Source: Leptodactylus fallax (taxonomy: Eukaryota; Chordata; Amphibia; Anura; Leptodactylidae). From it: 64,000 nt of DNA. Positions within the stretch are counted from its first letter, which is position 1. Each line of letters begins with the position of its first letter. The translations under genes and the position numbers were made by a program. The notes below the pieces were generated by a model. It saw only the letters and a list, made by a program, of their open reading frames with translations, searched no databases and was not told where the DNA came from. Location of the stretch: NCBI GenBank assembly GCA_947044405.1, contig CAMRHE010000323.1, forward strand, positions 1,912,501-1,976,500, given 5' to 3'. Shown piece by piece: positions 22,344 to 34,200 of the stretch.

Positions 22344-22466
22344 TAAAGGGGTTTTCCCATGAACATAACCTTATTAAATTTGTAGATAATGAAAATTTAA
22401 ACATTTTTGCAGATATAAGTCACTAAAAATTTTGCAGAGTTTTAAAGAATTCCTCTAACCATCTTA

Positions 22467-22966
22467 GGGTGTGTTCACACGGAGGAATTTGCAGCGGATT
22501 TGGGGGTGGATTTTGCCCCCGAATCCGGAGCAGATTCCTCCCACAATCCGCCTCCTTTTGTTTTCAATGGGAGGCAGTGATCGCAGCAGGATGCAGAAAA
22601 AAGAAGCGTCCTGTTCGATCTTGCTGCGGATTCGGCGGCTCGAAACTCCCTCTGGATTAGGCCCATTCATCCGGGCCTAATCGGGAGCAGGATGTCGCGA
22701 CGGAATGCCGATACACTGCAACGGCATCCTGTCATGGTTAGACCACGAGGCGAAAATGCCAGCAGCGGAAAATGAAGAGGAATTCTGAATCAGCCGTGCA
22801 ATCCGCAGAAAGATAGAGCAGGACGCTTCTTTTTTCTGTGTCCTGCTGCGATCTCTGCCTCCCATGGAAAACAATGGGAGGCGGATTCCGGGAGATATCT
22901 GCTCCAGATTCGGGGGACAAAATCCGCCCCCAAACCCGAGGCAAATTTGTCCATGTGAACACACCC
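22467..22966. mobile_element. PIF/Harbinger-type MITE, 500 bp
   Basis: TTA duplications at 22464-22466 and 22967-22969 flank ends GGGTGTGTTCACA. The terminal inverted repeat extends about 50 bp (including 'aatttgc', 'tttgggggtggattttg'/'caaaatccgcccccaaa'). An internal pair is 'gcgtcctg' with 'caggacgc'. A TTA target and GGG ends fit Harbinger MITEs. It encodes nothing; the overlapping opposed frames are palindrome artefacts. Confidence 0.8.
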
Positions 22967-23058
22967 TTAGTGGTGACATCTGTTGTCTTGATCGATTGCC
23001 AATGGATACGACCATTCTATGGTTAACTTTCTATGGTCAGAAACACAGCCATGATTTC

Positions 23059-23112
23059 CATACATGTAGTGTCCCTCATACATGTAGTGTCCCTCATACA
23101 TGTAGTGCACCT
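23059..23112 (+). repeat. 18-bp direct repeat, three copies
   Basis: Three tandem copies of 'catacatgtagtgtccct', the third diverged at its end, at the loop of the interrupted palindromic MITE. Confidence 0.9.
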
Positions 23113-23307
23113 GCCTGATCACCTGTCTACAATAAGGACATCATGGCTGTGTTTCTGACACGTCCCAGCTCATAGAAAGTTTCATATCGCAATCGATCAA
23201 ATTAGAGACGTCACCACTGAGAACTACTTTAAGTAGCAAAAATTAATAACTGGCAATTATCTACAAATTTAAATAAAGTTATATTTACGAGAACCCTCTT
23301 TATGGAT

Positions 23308-24169
23308 ATTACTGTGGCTTTCACCATCTCATGCCTCCTCTTCCTCTTCACTATACTGCGTCTGGCTGAAAAATAACTAGCTGGAGCAGAAACCTCCCTG
23401 CTGTGCCGTCTGCAGTAAGACAAAAAGCTCCTCCCCCTTGGCTATGCTCCTCAGTTGATCTCCATTCAGTTAACCCCGTGTCTTCTGCAGGATCTCTACA
23501 TGACCATTTGTATCAGGGTCATGCTGGAGACTGACAAACACTGAGGACAACTATGATTTTTCTGTACTTTTTGCATTCCTTTCTAGGTTTAGTGTTCCTT
23601 TAAGGGCAATACAATCTCAGTCCATGTGTAAGACATCAGTAAACTGTCTTACATGGCGGACTATATAGGAATTTTCCCAGTGGAGCACAGGATATCATAG
23701 GCTTATCACAGATGGTGAAGGGTCTACAGGGCTTTTATTTAATCGTGACCATGACCAGCTGACTTTATGATGAATTGAGGCCCATAATGTAATACTAGAC
23801 TGAAATTGCCAAGCGGCACCTGGGACTATCCATGCGATTTCCTCAACTGATATATGAAGTTGTCTGTCATCTAGGAACCGAAGATATTAGAAGACAAATT
23901 AGAGATTATTGGTCCCGTGAGAAGGAAGGAACAGAGAATGAAGGAAAGGTCCCTAGGTTACTTCTTAGCTCACAGCGAGAGACTTGTAATGGACCTCATG
24001 ATGTCCAGTGTTATCGATCACCAGCTGTGCCCTATGGATTGCTCAGTAAAGGCTATGTCCACCATCGTAACCAATTTTTTAAAATTATTTCATTGCCAAC
24101 ATTGACAACAAATTCTGTGTAGTCTAATCCTGTAGTCATATGTAGTTCCATTTGTTATGATTCGGTATC
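23308..24169. other. Unrecognised non-coding sequence
   Basis: No gene or repeat is clearly supported. The 96-codon frame at 23832-24122 has no recognisable domain. Confidence 0.4.
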
Positions 24170-24321
24170 TGTATGGCGGTACTATTTAGTCACTGTATGG
24201 AGGTAATATTTAGTCACATTATTTGTCTACAGTAACTGAATGTTGATATTATTCAGTCACAGCTTGGTGGTATTATTGGGTCATTATATGGTGTTATTAT
24301 TCAGTTACTGTATGGTGGCTA
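24170..24321 (+). repeat. Degenerate relative of the 24-bp satellite (left part)
   Basis: Repeated words of the type 'tattcagtcacagtatggtgg' with loose spacing. It continues after the hAT-like insertion at 24907-25035 and resembles the regular array at 25510-26473. Confidence 0.6.
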
Positions 24322-24898
24322 TTAGAGATGAGTGAATCGAAGCTGCAGAAGTGGAATTCGATCAAAATTTCAGGAAATATTAGATTTGCATCGAATCCGA
24401 ATTTCCTCACGCTTCGTGGTAACGATTCGCATTTAGTTCAAAATGGCTGCTGCTACATATTAGGACATGGGGCAAGGAACTCTGGGAACGTGGGATCACC
24501 CACAATGCCCTGCATGCAGCCAATCAGCAGCCAGCCCTGTGATGTCACATCCCTTTAACCCCTTCGCGAGCGCACACGGCATGTTTGACCGCTGCATACA
24601 AGGTGTTAAATCCCCTGATCGGTTATGCAGCAGGGTGTTATCTGTAACTGACACCTAACACCCTGCTCCATAACCGATCAGGGGTTTTATCACCTTGGAT
24701 GCCGCGAACAAACATAACCACAGCATCCAAGGGGTTTCTCCATTTTGACGCCCACCCACCTACCCCGGCTCTCTGCAGCCAATAAATAGCTGTTTTTGTT
24801 ACATGATTCGCCGCGATTTAATTAGGATCGAATAGAATTGCATCGCGAAATTCGGCAAAGTTGCCAAATCGAATTTTTGAATACTTCGCTCATCTCTA
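24322..24898. mobile_element. hAT-like non-autonomous element, 577 bp
   Basis: Perfect 8-bp duplications GTGGCTAT at 24314-24321 and 24899-24906. The ends are TAGAGATGAGTGAATCG and TTCGCTCATCTCTA. It contains a strong internal hairpin: 'cccctgatcggttatg' (24613-24628) with 'cataaccgatcagggg' (24670-24685). The interior differs from the other members, so it shares ends rather than body with them. Confidence 0.85.
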
Positions 24899-24906
24899 GT
24901 GGCTAT

Positions 24907-25035
24907 ATTTAGCCATTGTATAGCTGAATAATTCTTCACAATATGGTGATTTTATTTAGTCACTGTAAGGTTGTCTTATTCAGTCACAGTATAGTAGGTG
25001 CTATTTGGTCATTACATGGTGTTACTATTTAGTCA
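24907..25035 (+). repeat. Degenerate relative of the 24-bp satellite (right part)
   Basis: Continuation of 24170-24321 across the inserted element ('tttagtcactgtaagg', 'ttcagtcacagtatagt'). Confidence 0.55.
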
Positions 25036-25109
25036 TGCACAATTGGACTTGGCATTTTAGGGAACCTAAGCAAAATTATATCAGCATGCTGTTCTATTTT
25101 ATGCCTGGA

Positions 25110-25290
25110 CTCCCTATGCTGTACCCCTCCATATTTTACACATGACTGCTCCCACACAGTATCATGCCCCCTTACTGACCCCCACACAGTATATCACCTG
25201 CTATATTCGCCCCCATACAGAATATTGTCCCTTTACCGGCCCCCACATAATATATTCCCCCTTTATTGGCCCCCACACAGTAATTCTATT
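25110..25290 (+). repeat. Degenerate 'cccccacacagtat' repeats
   Basis: Four or five loose copies of 'gacccccacacagtatat', spaced roughly 40 bp. A dispersed frog repeat type. No function is inferred. Confidence 0.55.
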
Positions 25291-25509
25291 GGATTATTCC
25301 CACAGGTAGCAGCCCTTATTTGACTCATGATTCCCTGCTCCTGTGCAGGCCTACCTCCACTACTGCATGCTACGTCCGGATATTGAACAACATCAGGATG
25401 CAACGTTCAGATGTTTTAGTGTTGGGACATAATCTGCTGCGTTGCCTGGAGCCAAAGCAGAGATGGTCCTGGGCAGGAGGGGGGTATGGTATGTAAAATA
25501 TCTTCTGTT

Positions 25510-26473
25510 AAAGATTAGTCCATCACAGTATGGTAGCATTATTCCATCACAGTATGGTAGCATTATTCCATCACAGTAAGGTGGCATTATTCCATCACAG
25601 TATGGTAGCATTATTCCATCACAGTATGGTAGCATTATTCCATCACAGTAAGATGGCATTATTCCATCACATTATGGTAGCATTATTCCATCAAATTATG
25701 GTAGCATTATTCCATCACAGTATGGTAGCATTATTCCATCACAGTAAGGTGGCATTATTCCATCACAGTATGGTAGTATAATTCCATCACATTATGGTAG
25801 CATTATTTCATCACATTATGGTAGCATTATTCCGTCACAGTATGGTAGCATTATTCCGTCACAGTATGGTACCATTATTCCATCACAGTATTGTAGCATT
25901 ATTCCATCACAGTATTGTAGCATTAGTCCATCACAGTAAGCTGGCATTATTCCATCACATTATGGTAGCATTATTCCATCAAATTATGGTAGCATTATTC
26001 CGTCACAGTAAGGTGGCATTATTCCATCACAGTATGGTAGTATAATTCCATCACATTATGGTAGCATTATTTCATCACATTATGGTAGCATTATTCCGTC
26101 ACAGTATGGTAGCATTATTCCGTCACAGTATGGTACCATTATTCCATCACAGTATGGTAGTATAATTCCATCACATTATGGTAGCATTATTTCATCACAT
26201 TATGGTAGCATTATTCCGTCACAGTATGGTAACATTATTCCATCACATTATAGTAGCATTATTCCATCACAGTATGGTAGCATTAGTCCATAACAGTATG
26301 GTAGCATTATTCCATCACATTATAGTAGCATTATTCCATCACAGTATGGTAGCATTATTCCATCACAGTATGGTACCATTATTCCATCACAGTAAGGTGG
26401 CATTATTTCATCACATTATGGTAGCATTACTCCGTCACAATATGGTAGCATTATTCCGTCACAGTATGTGTTA
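25510..26473 (+). repeat. 24-bp minisatellite, about 40 copies
   Basis: Tandem units of 'catcacagtatggtagcattattc' type with recurring variants (cagtaaggtgg, attatggtag, ccgtcac). A variant block starting 'agtataattcc' occurs at 25775, 26039 and 26159, i.e. 264 bp (11 units) and then 120 bp (5 units) apart, showing higher-order duplication. Because 24 is a multiple of three, long open frames appear here; they translate to a meaningless octapeptide repeat and are not genes. Confidence 0.95.
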
Positions 26474-27184
26474 GTATTCACTTTTGGTACCAATGAGCTA
26501 TTGGTGTTACAGAGGTTCTTGATCCACACGTTTCAGGGTAGATAAAATCTTCACCCCCATCAGGTAAAGTTCAGGACCACACCCTTCTGAGTAAAGGTCA
26601 ATTTCACATACTTGCCAGCTGAAGTCATTCCATTGCTCATGTTCTTCTGTAAACTAGTGAAAGTTGTGTTTATTGTGTAACCTGATGAGGAAACTTCTGA
26701 ATCACTGCAGAGAGAAATTCACTAGAACAAATAAAAATTATTGCGGAGACTTGTTATCGATGTTATCGCCATCCAGAGCCTACGACAAGTGGTTTCACTC
26801 TACACCAAGGAATCGTCTTCCTCCACTGTGATCCTCTGTCCTAATATTTTATGCCTTCAGAATAGCCAGAAAAATATCTTTAGTGGGGTTGTAATGGGCA
26901 ATGACCCTGCGCTGTGAGACCCGCCCCTCTGACAGTGCAGCGGTATCGGTAGCCAATAGTAATGGCGCCAAAATATCTCTGCAAGCAGGACAGATACTGG
27001 CAAAGCTGAAAGTGCTTTGGTATATAACATCTTACCTTAGAGAACATGAAGGGTCTTTAATTATTACTTGATGCCCATTGAAATTAATAAGCTGTGCCCA
27101 TGGACATGTCAAATACAGATTATTATGAACACTTTAGACAACCCCTATTTAATAGAAAGGGGGTCCATGAGCGATCAGCTGTGA
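26474..27184. other. Unrecognised non-coding sequence
   Basis: No gene or array is supported. Confidence 0.4.
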
Positions 27185-27858
27185 TTTATAATCTGACAGC
27201 AAGTGTTCAATTTCCCCATAGCACCTCTACAGGAGAAATGAAGCATTACACAAATCACCCGGGATCCATAATCTGATAGTAAGTGTTCAGTTTTCTCACA
27301 GCTCCCCCACAGGAGAAATGAAGAATTACACAATGTCCACTAAAATCAATAGGCTGTCTGACATGCCAAATACATATTTTTATGGACATTTTAACCAATC
27401 CCTTTTTTTTTTTTTTTTTTAGAAAGCGTACTACCACTGTAATCAATTGATCAGATGTTCAATTTCTACACAGCTCCACCACAGGGGAAATGAAGTATTA
27501 CATAGTGTCCATTGAAAACAATAGAGAAAAAGTGCTCAATTTCCCCACAACGCCACCACAGGAGAAATTAAGTATTACATGGTGTGCATTTAAAACAATA
27601 GACAGCAAGTGTCCAATTTTCCCACAGCGCCACCACAGGAGAAATTAAGTATTACATGGTGTGCATTTAAAACAATAGACAGCAAGTGTCCAATTTTCCC
27701 ACAGCTCCACCACAGGGGAAATTAAGTAGTACATGGTGTCCATTGAAAACAATAGACAATAAGTTTTCAATTTCCCCACAGCTCCACCACAGGGAAAATG
27801 AAGTATTACATGGTGTTTATTGAAAACAATAGACAGCAAGTGTTCAAATTCCCCATTT
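27185..27858 (+). repeat. Tandem array of roughly 90-bp units
   Basis: Seven or so imperfect copies containing 'caagtgttcaatttcccca', 'cagctccaccacaggagaaa' and 'gaagtattacatggtgtcca'. A poly-T tract (27402-27420) interrupts the third unit. Single diverged copies occur at about 34470-34540, 36728-36785 and 56722-56790, so the unit is also a dispersed repeat. Confidence 0.85.
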
Positions 27859-27859
27859 G

Positions 27860-28610
27860 TAGGAATGATTGTTGTAAAGTCAGTAGACTAGACTGAAGGG
27901 AATGAGTTCTCCATGGCGGCCGGTTCCCCGTAGATTAGACTTTCTTCATTAAATTACAGCTGGACTTTGGGGAACAATTACACTCACTCAGTGACCTACT
28001 TGGGGGTTAATAGAAATGTTCTTCATCCTTCATATTCCTTAGGGCTCTCCCAATTATTTCCTTTTTTGTGTGGCCATATGAGCCAGCAGTCTTGTGTGGA
28101 GTGTATAATAGCGGTGAGAACTATCAGGACTTGCTCCATGTACCAGCCATGGACTTCTGCTGCTGAAAACATATAGGACATCATCTTTGGATTACTGGTA
28201 AATGATGCGCGGAGAGTACAGCGATGGCTCCAGACCGCACACCGCGCCGCTGCAAATTGGATGCATTTATGTGAAACAAAAATATTTATTTGTATCTGTT
28301 TTCCTTTTCAATAAGAGACGTTCTGTAGTCACTCGAGCATTAACCCTCTACATTGACTTCTGCTACGCTGCCGAATAATACTTTGCATCACTAATTTACA
28401 GATGATCTAGGAAAGAAATGGCTGTGCTGGTATCATTTGTCAAAGTGTATGGTCTTTAGAAAGTTTCTACAGAAAAGTACTAGTGTATTGTGGTTTCTTA
28501 AAGGCGATGTCCTTTCTCCCGATAACGGGATAATCATATCCAAGCCATTAAAGCCACCCTACAGCTCGCATTAAAAAATTTACAATTTACAATAAATACA
28601 TAATGCATAG
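27860..28610. other. Unrecognised non-coding sequence
   Basis: Unique-looking, no clear repeat. 28180-28440 has balanced composition and no repeat signature; it would be a reasonable place to look for conserved non-coding sequence, but nothing visible proves it. Confidence 0.35.
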
Positions 28611-29115
28611 GTAAAACACTTTAATATTTTTGGTGCAGTTTCCAGGACTCTCAACCCTCTAAGAGTTCAGCCAGAACAAGTCCCATGGTGCCATGGGACC
28701 GGACCGAGGTGGGAGACACTGGAGCACCAGGGACAGGTGGGTATGGGTTTTTTTTTGGACTTTTTTTCCCCTTCCCTGGCCTCCTTGCAGAAACCTTAAA
28801 TTTCTGGAAACCCTTTTATTGATGGACCTGGGGGTTCTGTCTTGGTTCTGAACCCTGGGTCACGTGATTAGAACCAGCGTTCCAACCTCAGGGTCACTCC
28901 GCCGCCTTCCCCTGATCTCACAGGTCTATGCCAGCCCCTATAGCACATTAATTATTTGTGGGATCAGGGAAGGAGGGAGGGAGCAGGACGAACGTGAGGC
29001 GCAGCAATCCAGGGGTTCCTATTATGTGACCTGGAACTAGGCTGGAACTCGGGTCCATCATCATAGTCCTTCGGATCAGGTTAATCTAAACTTCACAGAC
29101 AACCCCTTTAATAAA
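28611..29115. mobile_element. Possible MITE remnant
   Basis: The right flank 'cacagacaacccctttaat' is a TTAA-type MITE end, and 'agggacaggtgggtatgg' resembles the arm at 43400-43440. I could not define a left end. Confidence 0.3.
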
Positions 29116-29990
29116 TCAGAAACTGACTGATTTCCTGTAGAACTCATGCCAGAAAACTGGGTCACCACCCAGACAGTTGAGTCTTCTCCTCCTAGGTAGT
29201 GTGTTAGCTGGAGCCATTTTTGCTCTAGTTAATTTTTGGGGTAAGTGTGCGACAGAGACTGTGAGGGGAATTTTTGAATGGACCTGGCAGCTATGACTGG
29301 TACTCAGTCTAGGACTGGCCCATCGGGGGAACCGGTGAATCCCCCAGTGGGCCCCATGCCTTTAGGCAGGGCCAACTTTAAGGGCTGCAAACTGGGCAAT
29401 TGCCCAGGGCTCCCATCCCCAAACGGGATCTGGAGACTGATGGCTCACAATTCCTGCTGGCAGCCCTGTGTGCTATGTCTGCATCACAACTCCTTCACTA
29501 TAATCTTGCACATACGTGTAGTGCCCCATGGCCGTGTCATTCCCCATACAGTCCTGTGTATTAACCGGCCATGGAGCTATAGGGGCCCGCACAGCACTAT
29601 AGGGGATGACTATACTGGGAACATACTCAGTAACACCGGATAGTCAGCACATATGTAAGATGTCAGTGAAGGAGCCGCGGTGTAGGCTATTAGCAGGAAG
29701 CTGTTGGGTGGGCCCCCAGAACAATTTCCTCCAGGGGCCCTAGACCCTTCTGTACACTGCTGGTACTCAAGAGCCACATGCCAGGCCCAGCCATCTTTAG
29801 GAACCTGCAGCTTGAACAATTGCAGGTATTTGTGTTTGGTGGAAGAGAAGAGAAGCGGCACACTAACCGCCTAAGAGTCACATTAAAATTGCAAAAACCC
29901 TCTTGAAAATATCATTTTCATAGCAGATTTTGAATTTATGGCTCAAATAAATATCCCTGGCACATAACTCCGCTGCCTTATGTACATTTT
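29116..29990. other. Non-coding sequence with dispersed-repeat fragments
   Basis: 'agggccaactttaaggg' (29369) and 'gggcaattgcccaggg' (29394) are familiar amphibian repeat words. Frames at 29278-29643 and 29610-29861 (minus) overlap in opposition and lack domains. Confidence 0.4.
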
Positions 29991-29994
29991 AACC

Positions 29995-30345
29995 CTTTAG
30001 TGATCTAACACATTTTAGCCTTAAACCAGTAACATTTTATCCCTCTCTGCATTCCGGCTTTCATAACTTTTTACATTTTATTTCAGTATAGCTTTACGAG
30101 ACCTTGTATTTTGTGGGTACATAAGGCTATTTGATCAGTTTTTATTACTCTTTGTTTTTGAGAGGTGAGATGTACAGAAAACATCAATTCTGGCTTCTGA
30201 ATGTTAAGGTTTGTGGCGTTTATCATGTGGAATAAATAATGTGGTTGTTACAGATGTGGCGATAACAACTTGTGTTTTTTATTTTTTTTTCATTAACAAC
30301 GGACCTAGGTGCTGCGGTCGGCATTGACCGCAGCATCTAAGGGGT
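29995..30345. repeat. Anuran dispersed repeat fragment
   Basis: Contains 'cataactttttacattttat', 'gtttgtggcgtttatcatg' and 'gcagcatctaaggggtt', words I associate with a widespread frog repeat whose other part is at 34970-35480. Based on recall, not on a search. Confidence 0.45.
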
Positions 30346-31600
30346 TGAATGGCAAGTATGCTTTCTGATTGATAATGGGGGTTAATATCATGAAAAGTCC
30401 ACGTTACCCCCTCCCCAGGGTGATGGGACTGGAGAATACTAAAATCACTTTCCCCTCCCTGCACTATCAGCTGCTCGTGTTCTCCAGCACACTGGTTGAA
30501 GTGAAGCTGTGAGCATATGCAGCACCACTTTAACCAATGATATCTCAAGATCCTGGTAGGCTACAGACATGATCTTCTTTTAAATCCAGGATTCTTGGAT
30601 TGGCTAGCACCATTTGACTGCTCTCTCTGCAGTCTCCCTGGACGTATCCTCCAATGTACTTCGCTCAAATACCGTGCAGGGTGGGTGGGTGTTGGGGGGG
30701 TTAAAGGAGAATGCCTGAACTAGAGAGTTACTGACTGACCCCAGAGAGAACCATCACCAAGCTCAAATCCAACCCTGTGGTTACCAAGCACATGCCTCCA
30801 TTTTATTGAATATTCTTCACCTGTCTAACGTCCAGTAAAACTGTCAGTTTTCACTCCATTCGCAAATCCTTAATCCTGTACAAACATCAAGGGCACCCCA
30901 ACCACCATCAGACTCAGGGATACATACAACTAAGAGTAGAGTACCGGAGGACTAGTGGAACCAATTACAGTCACCATGAGCCCAACTGTGACCGACTACT
31001 ACTCCCAACCTCCTGCAGATAAACCATTCCAGAACAGAGGAGTGTCTGAGACTACCAAATCACAGTGTGTATAGACTAGTCTGAGAACTTGGTGGCCATT
31101 TACAGAAATGAACAGGGTGCTGCAAATTGGTAAGATTATACAGGAGGCACTGAGTATTATAGCTATACATTATATATGTACAGCAGTACAGGGAGGCAAT
31201 CTGCAGAGGCTTTATGGCTACTAAGCTAATAACAGCACCAGGAAGGGGACTTAGGCTAAGGCTATATATAGAGAATTGCAGATAAAAAGCATTGCCGAAA
31301 GAAAATGCAGCAGAAAAAAAAAATTGTTGCCTTTTTCACTGTGTTTTCACAGTTTTTTTTCCATTTTTGAGCCCCCTCCCCCTCCTCCATATAAGTCTAT
31401 GGGGAAAATGCAGCATTTCCACAGATAAAATTAACATGCTGTGTTTTTCAATTTGCCTGCATTTTTAACCCCGTCATGCAAATACCGGTATTTTGGCTCT
31501 TGGGGCATTAGTAATCAGACCTCATGAGGTTCAAGACCCCTACGGGGTCCAATAAATTATGAATGAAAAAAAAAACTAAAAAAATGTATAAGAAAAAGAA
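30346..31600. other. Mostly unrecognised non-coding sequence
   Basis: 31260-31450 carries MITE-like words ('aatgcagcatttccac') also present at 47560-47640. No gene is supported. Confidence 0.4.
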
Positions 31601-31609
31601 AAAAATGTA

Positions 31610-31925
31610 AATAGAACTATATAAATTTGGTATCTCCGGAATCGTACTGAAACAGAATACAGGAGACATGTCATTTTGGATGCAAAGTGAACGCTGTAAA
31701 AACAGAAATGCAGTTTTTCTCCAATTCCACCCCATTCTGAATTCCACCCAATTCCCAGTACATTGTATAGAATAATAAATGGCACCATTATGAAGAACAA
31801 TTTGTCCCACAAACATTCAGCCCTCATATGGCTCTGTGAATGGAAAAATAAAAAAGTTATGGGGTTTGGAAGGTGGAAAGTCAGAAACAAAAATTGAAAA
31901 ATGCCACCAGTGGGAAGGGGTTAAA
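31610..31925 (+). repeat. Anuran dispersed repeat, copy 1
   Basis: Matches 38900-39190 plus 39576-39690: 'ggtatctccggaatcgtac', 'cagaatacaggagacatgtc', 'aacgctgtaaaaacag', 'cctcatatggctctgtgaa'. This copy is uninterrupted near 31795, where the other copy holds a MITE. Confidence 0.75.
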
Positions 31926-32084
31926 AAGCTACATTTTCAGCAGCATTTTTTCCCGCAATGTGTGAATGAGAGTAAATAAAATCTCATTCACTCTGCTGAT
32001 ACTACTAAATGCTGTGTTTCCGTGTCTTGGCCTCAGCCTTAGAGACAGGTGCGAACATGTGGATAAAGGTAAATTTAGGAGTGT

Positions 32085-32318
32085 AGGGAAAAGGAACTTT
32101 TATTTCTTATGCAAATGAGTTCACAAGTGCTCCAAGGGTGGTCTCAAGCCAAGCAAGTGCTTCAACTCTCATAAGTAGGCCCTGCCCAACTCTAGTGATG
32201 TAGAATGATGGAGCTGTTAACCAAGACCAAGGGCTGGGTGATAAGTACAGTGTGTTCCCAAGAGTCAGAGCACTGGCCAGACATGAGCCTTCATTTGAAT
32301 AAGAGATAAAGGTTCTTC
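32085..32318. mobile_element. Palindromic MITE, about 230 bp
   Basis: The left end (aacttttatttcttatgcaa) is mirrored by 'ttcaaatgaag...cttat...aaagg' type sequence at 32290-32315 ('tttgaataagagataaagg'). Inner part pairs include 'gagttcacaagtgctcc' with 'agagcactgg'. It is moderately diverged. Confidence 0.5.
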
Positions 32319-32329
32319 TCTGCACTGCT

Positions 32330-33600
32330 ATGTCTATCTATTTACATATGTCTTATTTAAGAGAACTTGGTCCATTGTAAGATAAGGTTATTTTACTTTT
32401 TCTATGTGCAGTATCAACTCAATACCTTACCCTCATAGTCCAATTGACTTGTCTGGTCAGTGGTGCAGAAGGAAGAGTCACACCTGGGCCCTGGTACCTG
32501 AGATACAAGGACTCTCCCTCACACAAGACACATGATATATATTTGATGGGAGCACTATTGCTGAATTTGCAATGCTAATTTGCAAATTTAAAAGGTTTGC
32601 AAAGTTAAAAGGTTCTAACTTGACATGATCACCAATTATATGGTCAGTCATTCATTTTTGTGGCCAACATGTAATACTACACTTGCCCTGTAGTGGCCAC
32701 TATAGGGAAAATATATAGTCACCTCTCTATTTCCTGTCAATCACTGATCACTGTGCATCTTCCTCGTAATATGGGTTGATGAGATAAACCCTTTAAAGTA
32801 CATAGGCTTAGCTTGAATGTTCTTGGCCCATTGCAAAGCAATATCTGGGCGACTATATCTAATGATGAAGTGCTATGTAGAATTTATGTACAATATAATA
32901 TATAACCATTTGTATTCTTAGATATTATTGCTCTGTCATCTGTCTGGGTGTCTTAGGGGTTCCCAAGGCATTGGGCCTGGTGGTGACTACAACCTCTACA
33001 ATCCCTATAGCTATGGCACTGTTTGCTGCTTTGCCTTGGGGTCTTCTTAGATAATAAATCTAAGTATCTATTAAGAAGCAAATAGAAGTCTTATTAATTT
33101 CACAATACATGGAGTGCAAAGCAAGCGTTAAGCTGAAGCGAGGGAGAAATGTGAATTATGCAGTCACATTTACCACATGCCACATACTGAACTGGAAATC
33201 CTACAAAATCCATTGCAAGGAGAAAATCACACTGATAATCATAATGAGACACATAGCCCCGAACGACTGCGATCCGCCGAGCTAAATTAGGAATATGAAT
33301 CTGAAAGATGGAAATGCAAAATGCATCAGTACATTTCTCTGCTGTCACTTCTCAGATAAAACAGAGAGGATTAATCACATTCTACCCATCACTCTATCAG
33401 AGGCAGGAAAAAGGCAAAAACAACAAAAATAACAGGTAGAATCATAGATATGATATATATGTGCAATGTACCCCTATGCTGGGCTGTAGGCCTATATCCA
33501 GGGAGACGTTCATCATAGAGGCAAACTAGGTCCATGTCTAAGGCACCCGGGCAAGACTAAGACCACAAGGGGTACATTGCAACAAGCTTTTTTTTTGCAG
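32330..33600. other. Unrecognised non-coding sequence
   Basis: No gene or defined repeat is supported. Confidence 0.4.
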
Positions 33601-33624
33601 TGAGTATGCCCCGTGTGCTCGGCC

Positions 33625-34200
33625 TCAAAGGGGTTTTCTGACCCCAAACGGAATCTCCAATCTGATGGCCTAACCTCAGGATAGGTCACAGCGATCTGTG
33701 GGGATTCAACACCCAGACCCTGCACAGGATCAGTTCTTCTCTAGGTGCTGGAAACTGCTGCAGTGGACGGGGAGCCTGTGAAAGCTGTTCCAAATAATAG
33801 CAGCCCCGTCTGCTACTCTGTAGCGATGGTTCGGGAGAACTGCACCGCCGCCCCTATTACTTGAACAGTCGTAGCCTGCACACGCTCCCTGTCCACTGTA
33901 CTGGCTTCCAGTGCTTAGACACACATGATCTGTGTGGGGCCCGGACACCGTCATCAACCCCAGAAAACCCCTTGAGACTAGGGCCCCCTGTTGCGAAAAC
34001 ACTGCGTTTTACATGACCTACAAAATGGATGGGATTCTGGCTAATCCCATCCACGCATTGCAGGAAAAAATCTGCAGTGGAAATGTTTTTGAAAATCACA
34101 GCATGTCAATTATACCTACGGAAATGCTGGTGTTTACTGTATAGGTATAATAGGGGCAGAAAGTACGCAGAGGAAAACTCTGGGGCCGTAGCCTTAATAA
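33625..34200. mobile_element. Two adjoining MITE-like units
   Basis: 33628-33985 starts 'aaaggggttttctgacccc' and ends 'ccccagaaaacccctt', an inverted pair. The next unit (33985-34195) starts 'gactagggccccctgttgcg' and ends 'tctggggccgtagcc', with 'tgggattctggctaatccca' inside. Both are typical frog palindromic repeats. Confidence 0.55.

Larger units (their letters stand above)
22346..23307. mobile_element. Palindromic MITE interrupted by a Harbinger-type MITE
   Basis: Arms outside the insertion pair with each other: 'taaatttgtagataat' (22376-22391) with 'attatctacaaattta' (23256-23271), 'agtggtgacatc' with 'gacgtcaccact', 'tgatcgattgc' with 'gcaatcgatca', and 'cagaaacacagccatgat' with 'atcatggctgtgtttctg'. 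Removing 22467-22966 plus one TTA restores a continuous left arm ('taaccatcttagtggtgac'). Confidence 0.75.

Noticed and set aside
22469..23118. Several overlapping open frames on both strands (up to 112 codons)
   Set aside because: They arise from the symmetry of two palindromic MITEs, which mirrors open frames onto the opposite strand.
25530..26474. Three open frames of 83-98 codons encoding an octapeptide repeat (MVALFHHS type)
   Set aside because: They are translations of the 24-bp satellite, whose unit length is a multiple of three. No start context, conserved domain or codon bias supports a gene.
29278..29643. A 121-codon open frame
   Set aside because: It lies in dispersed-repeat sequence and has no domain or family resemblance.
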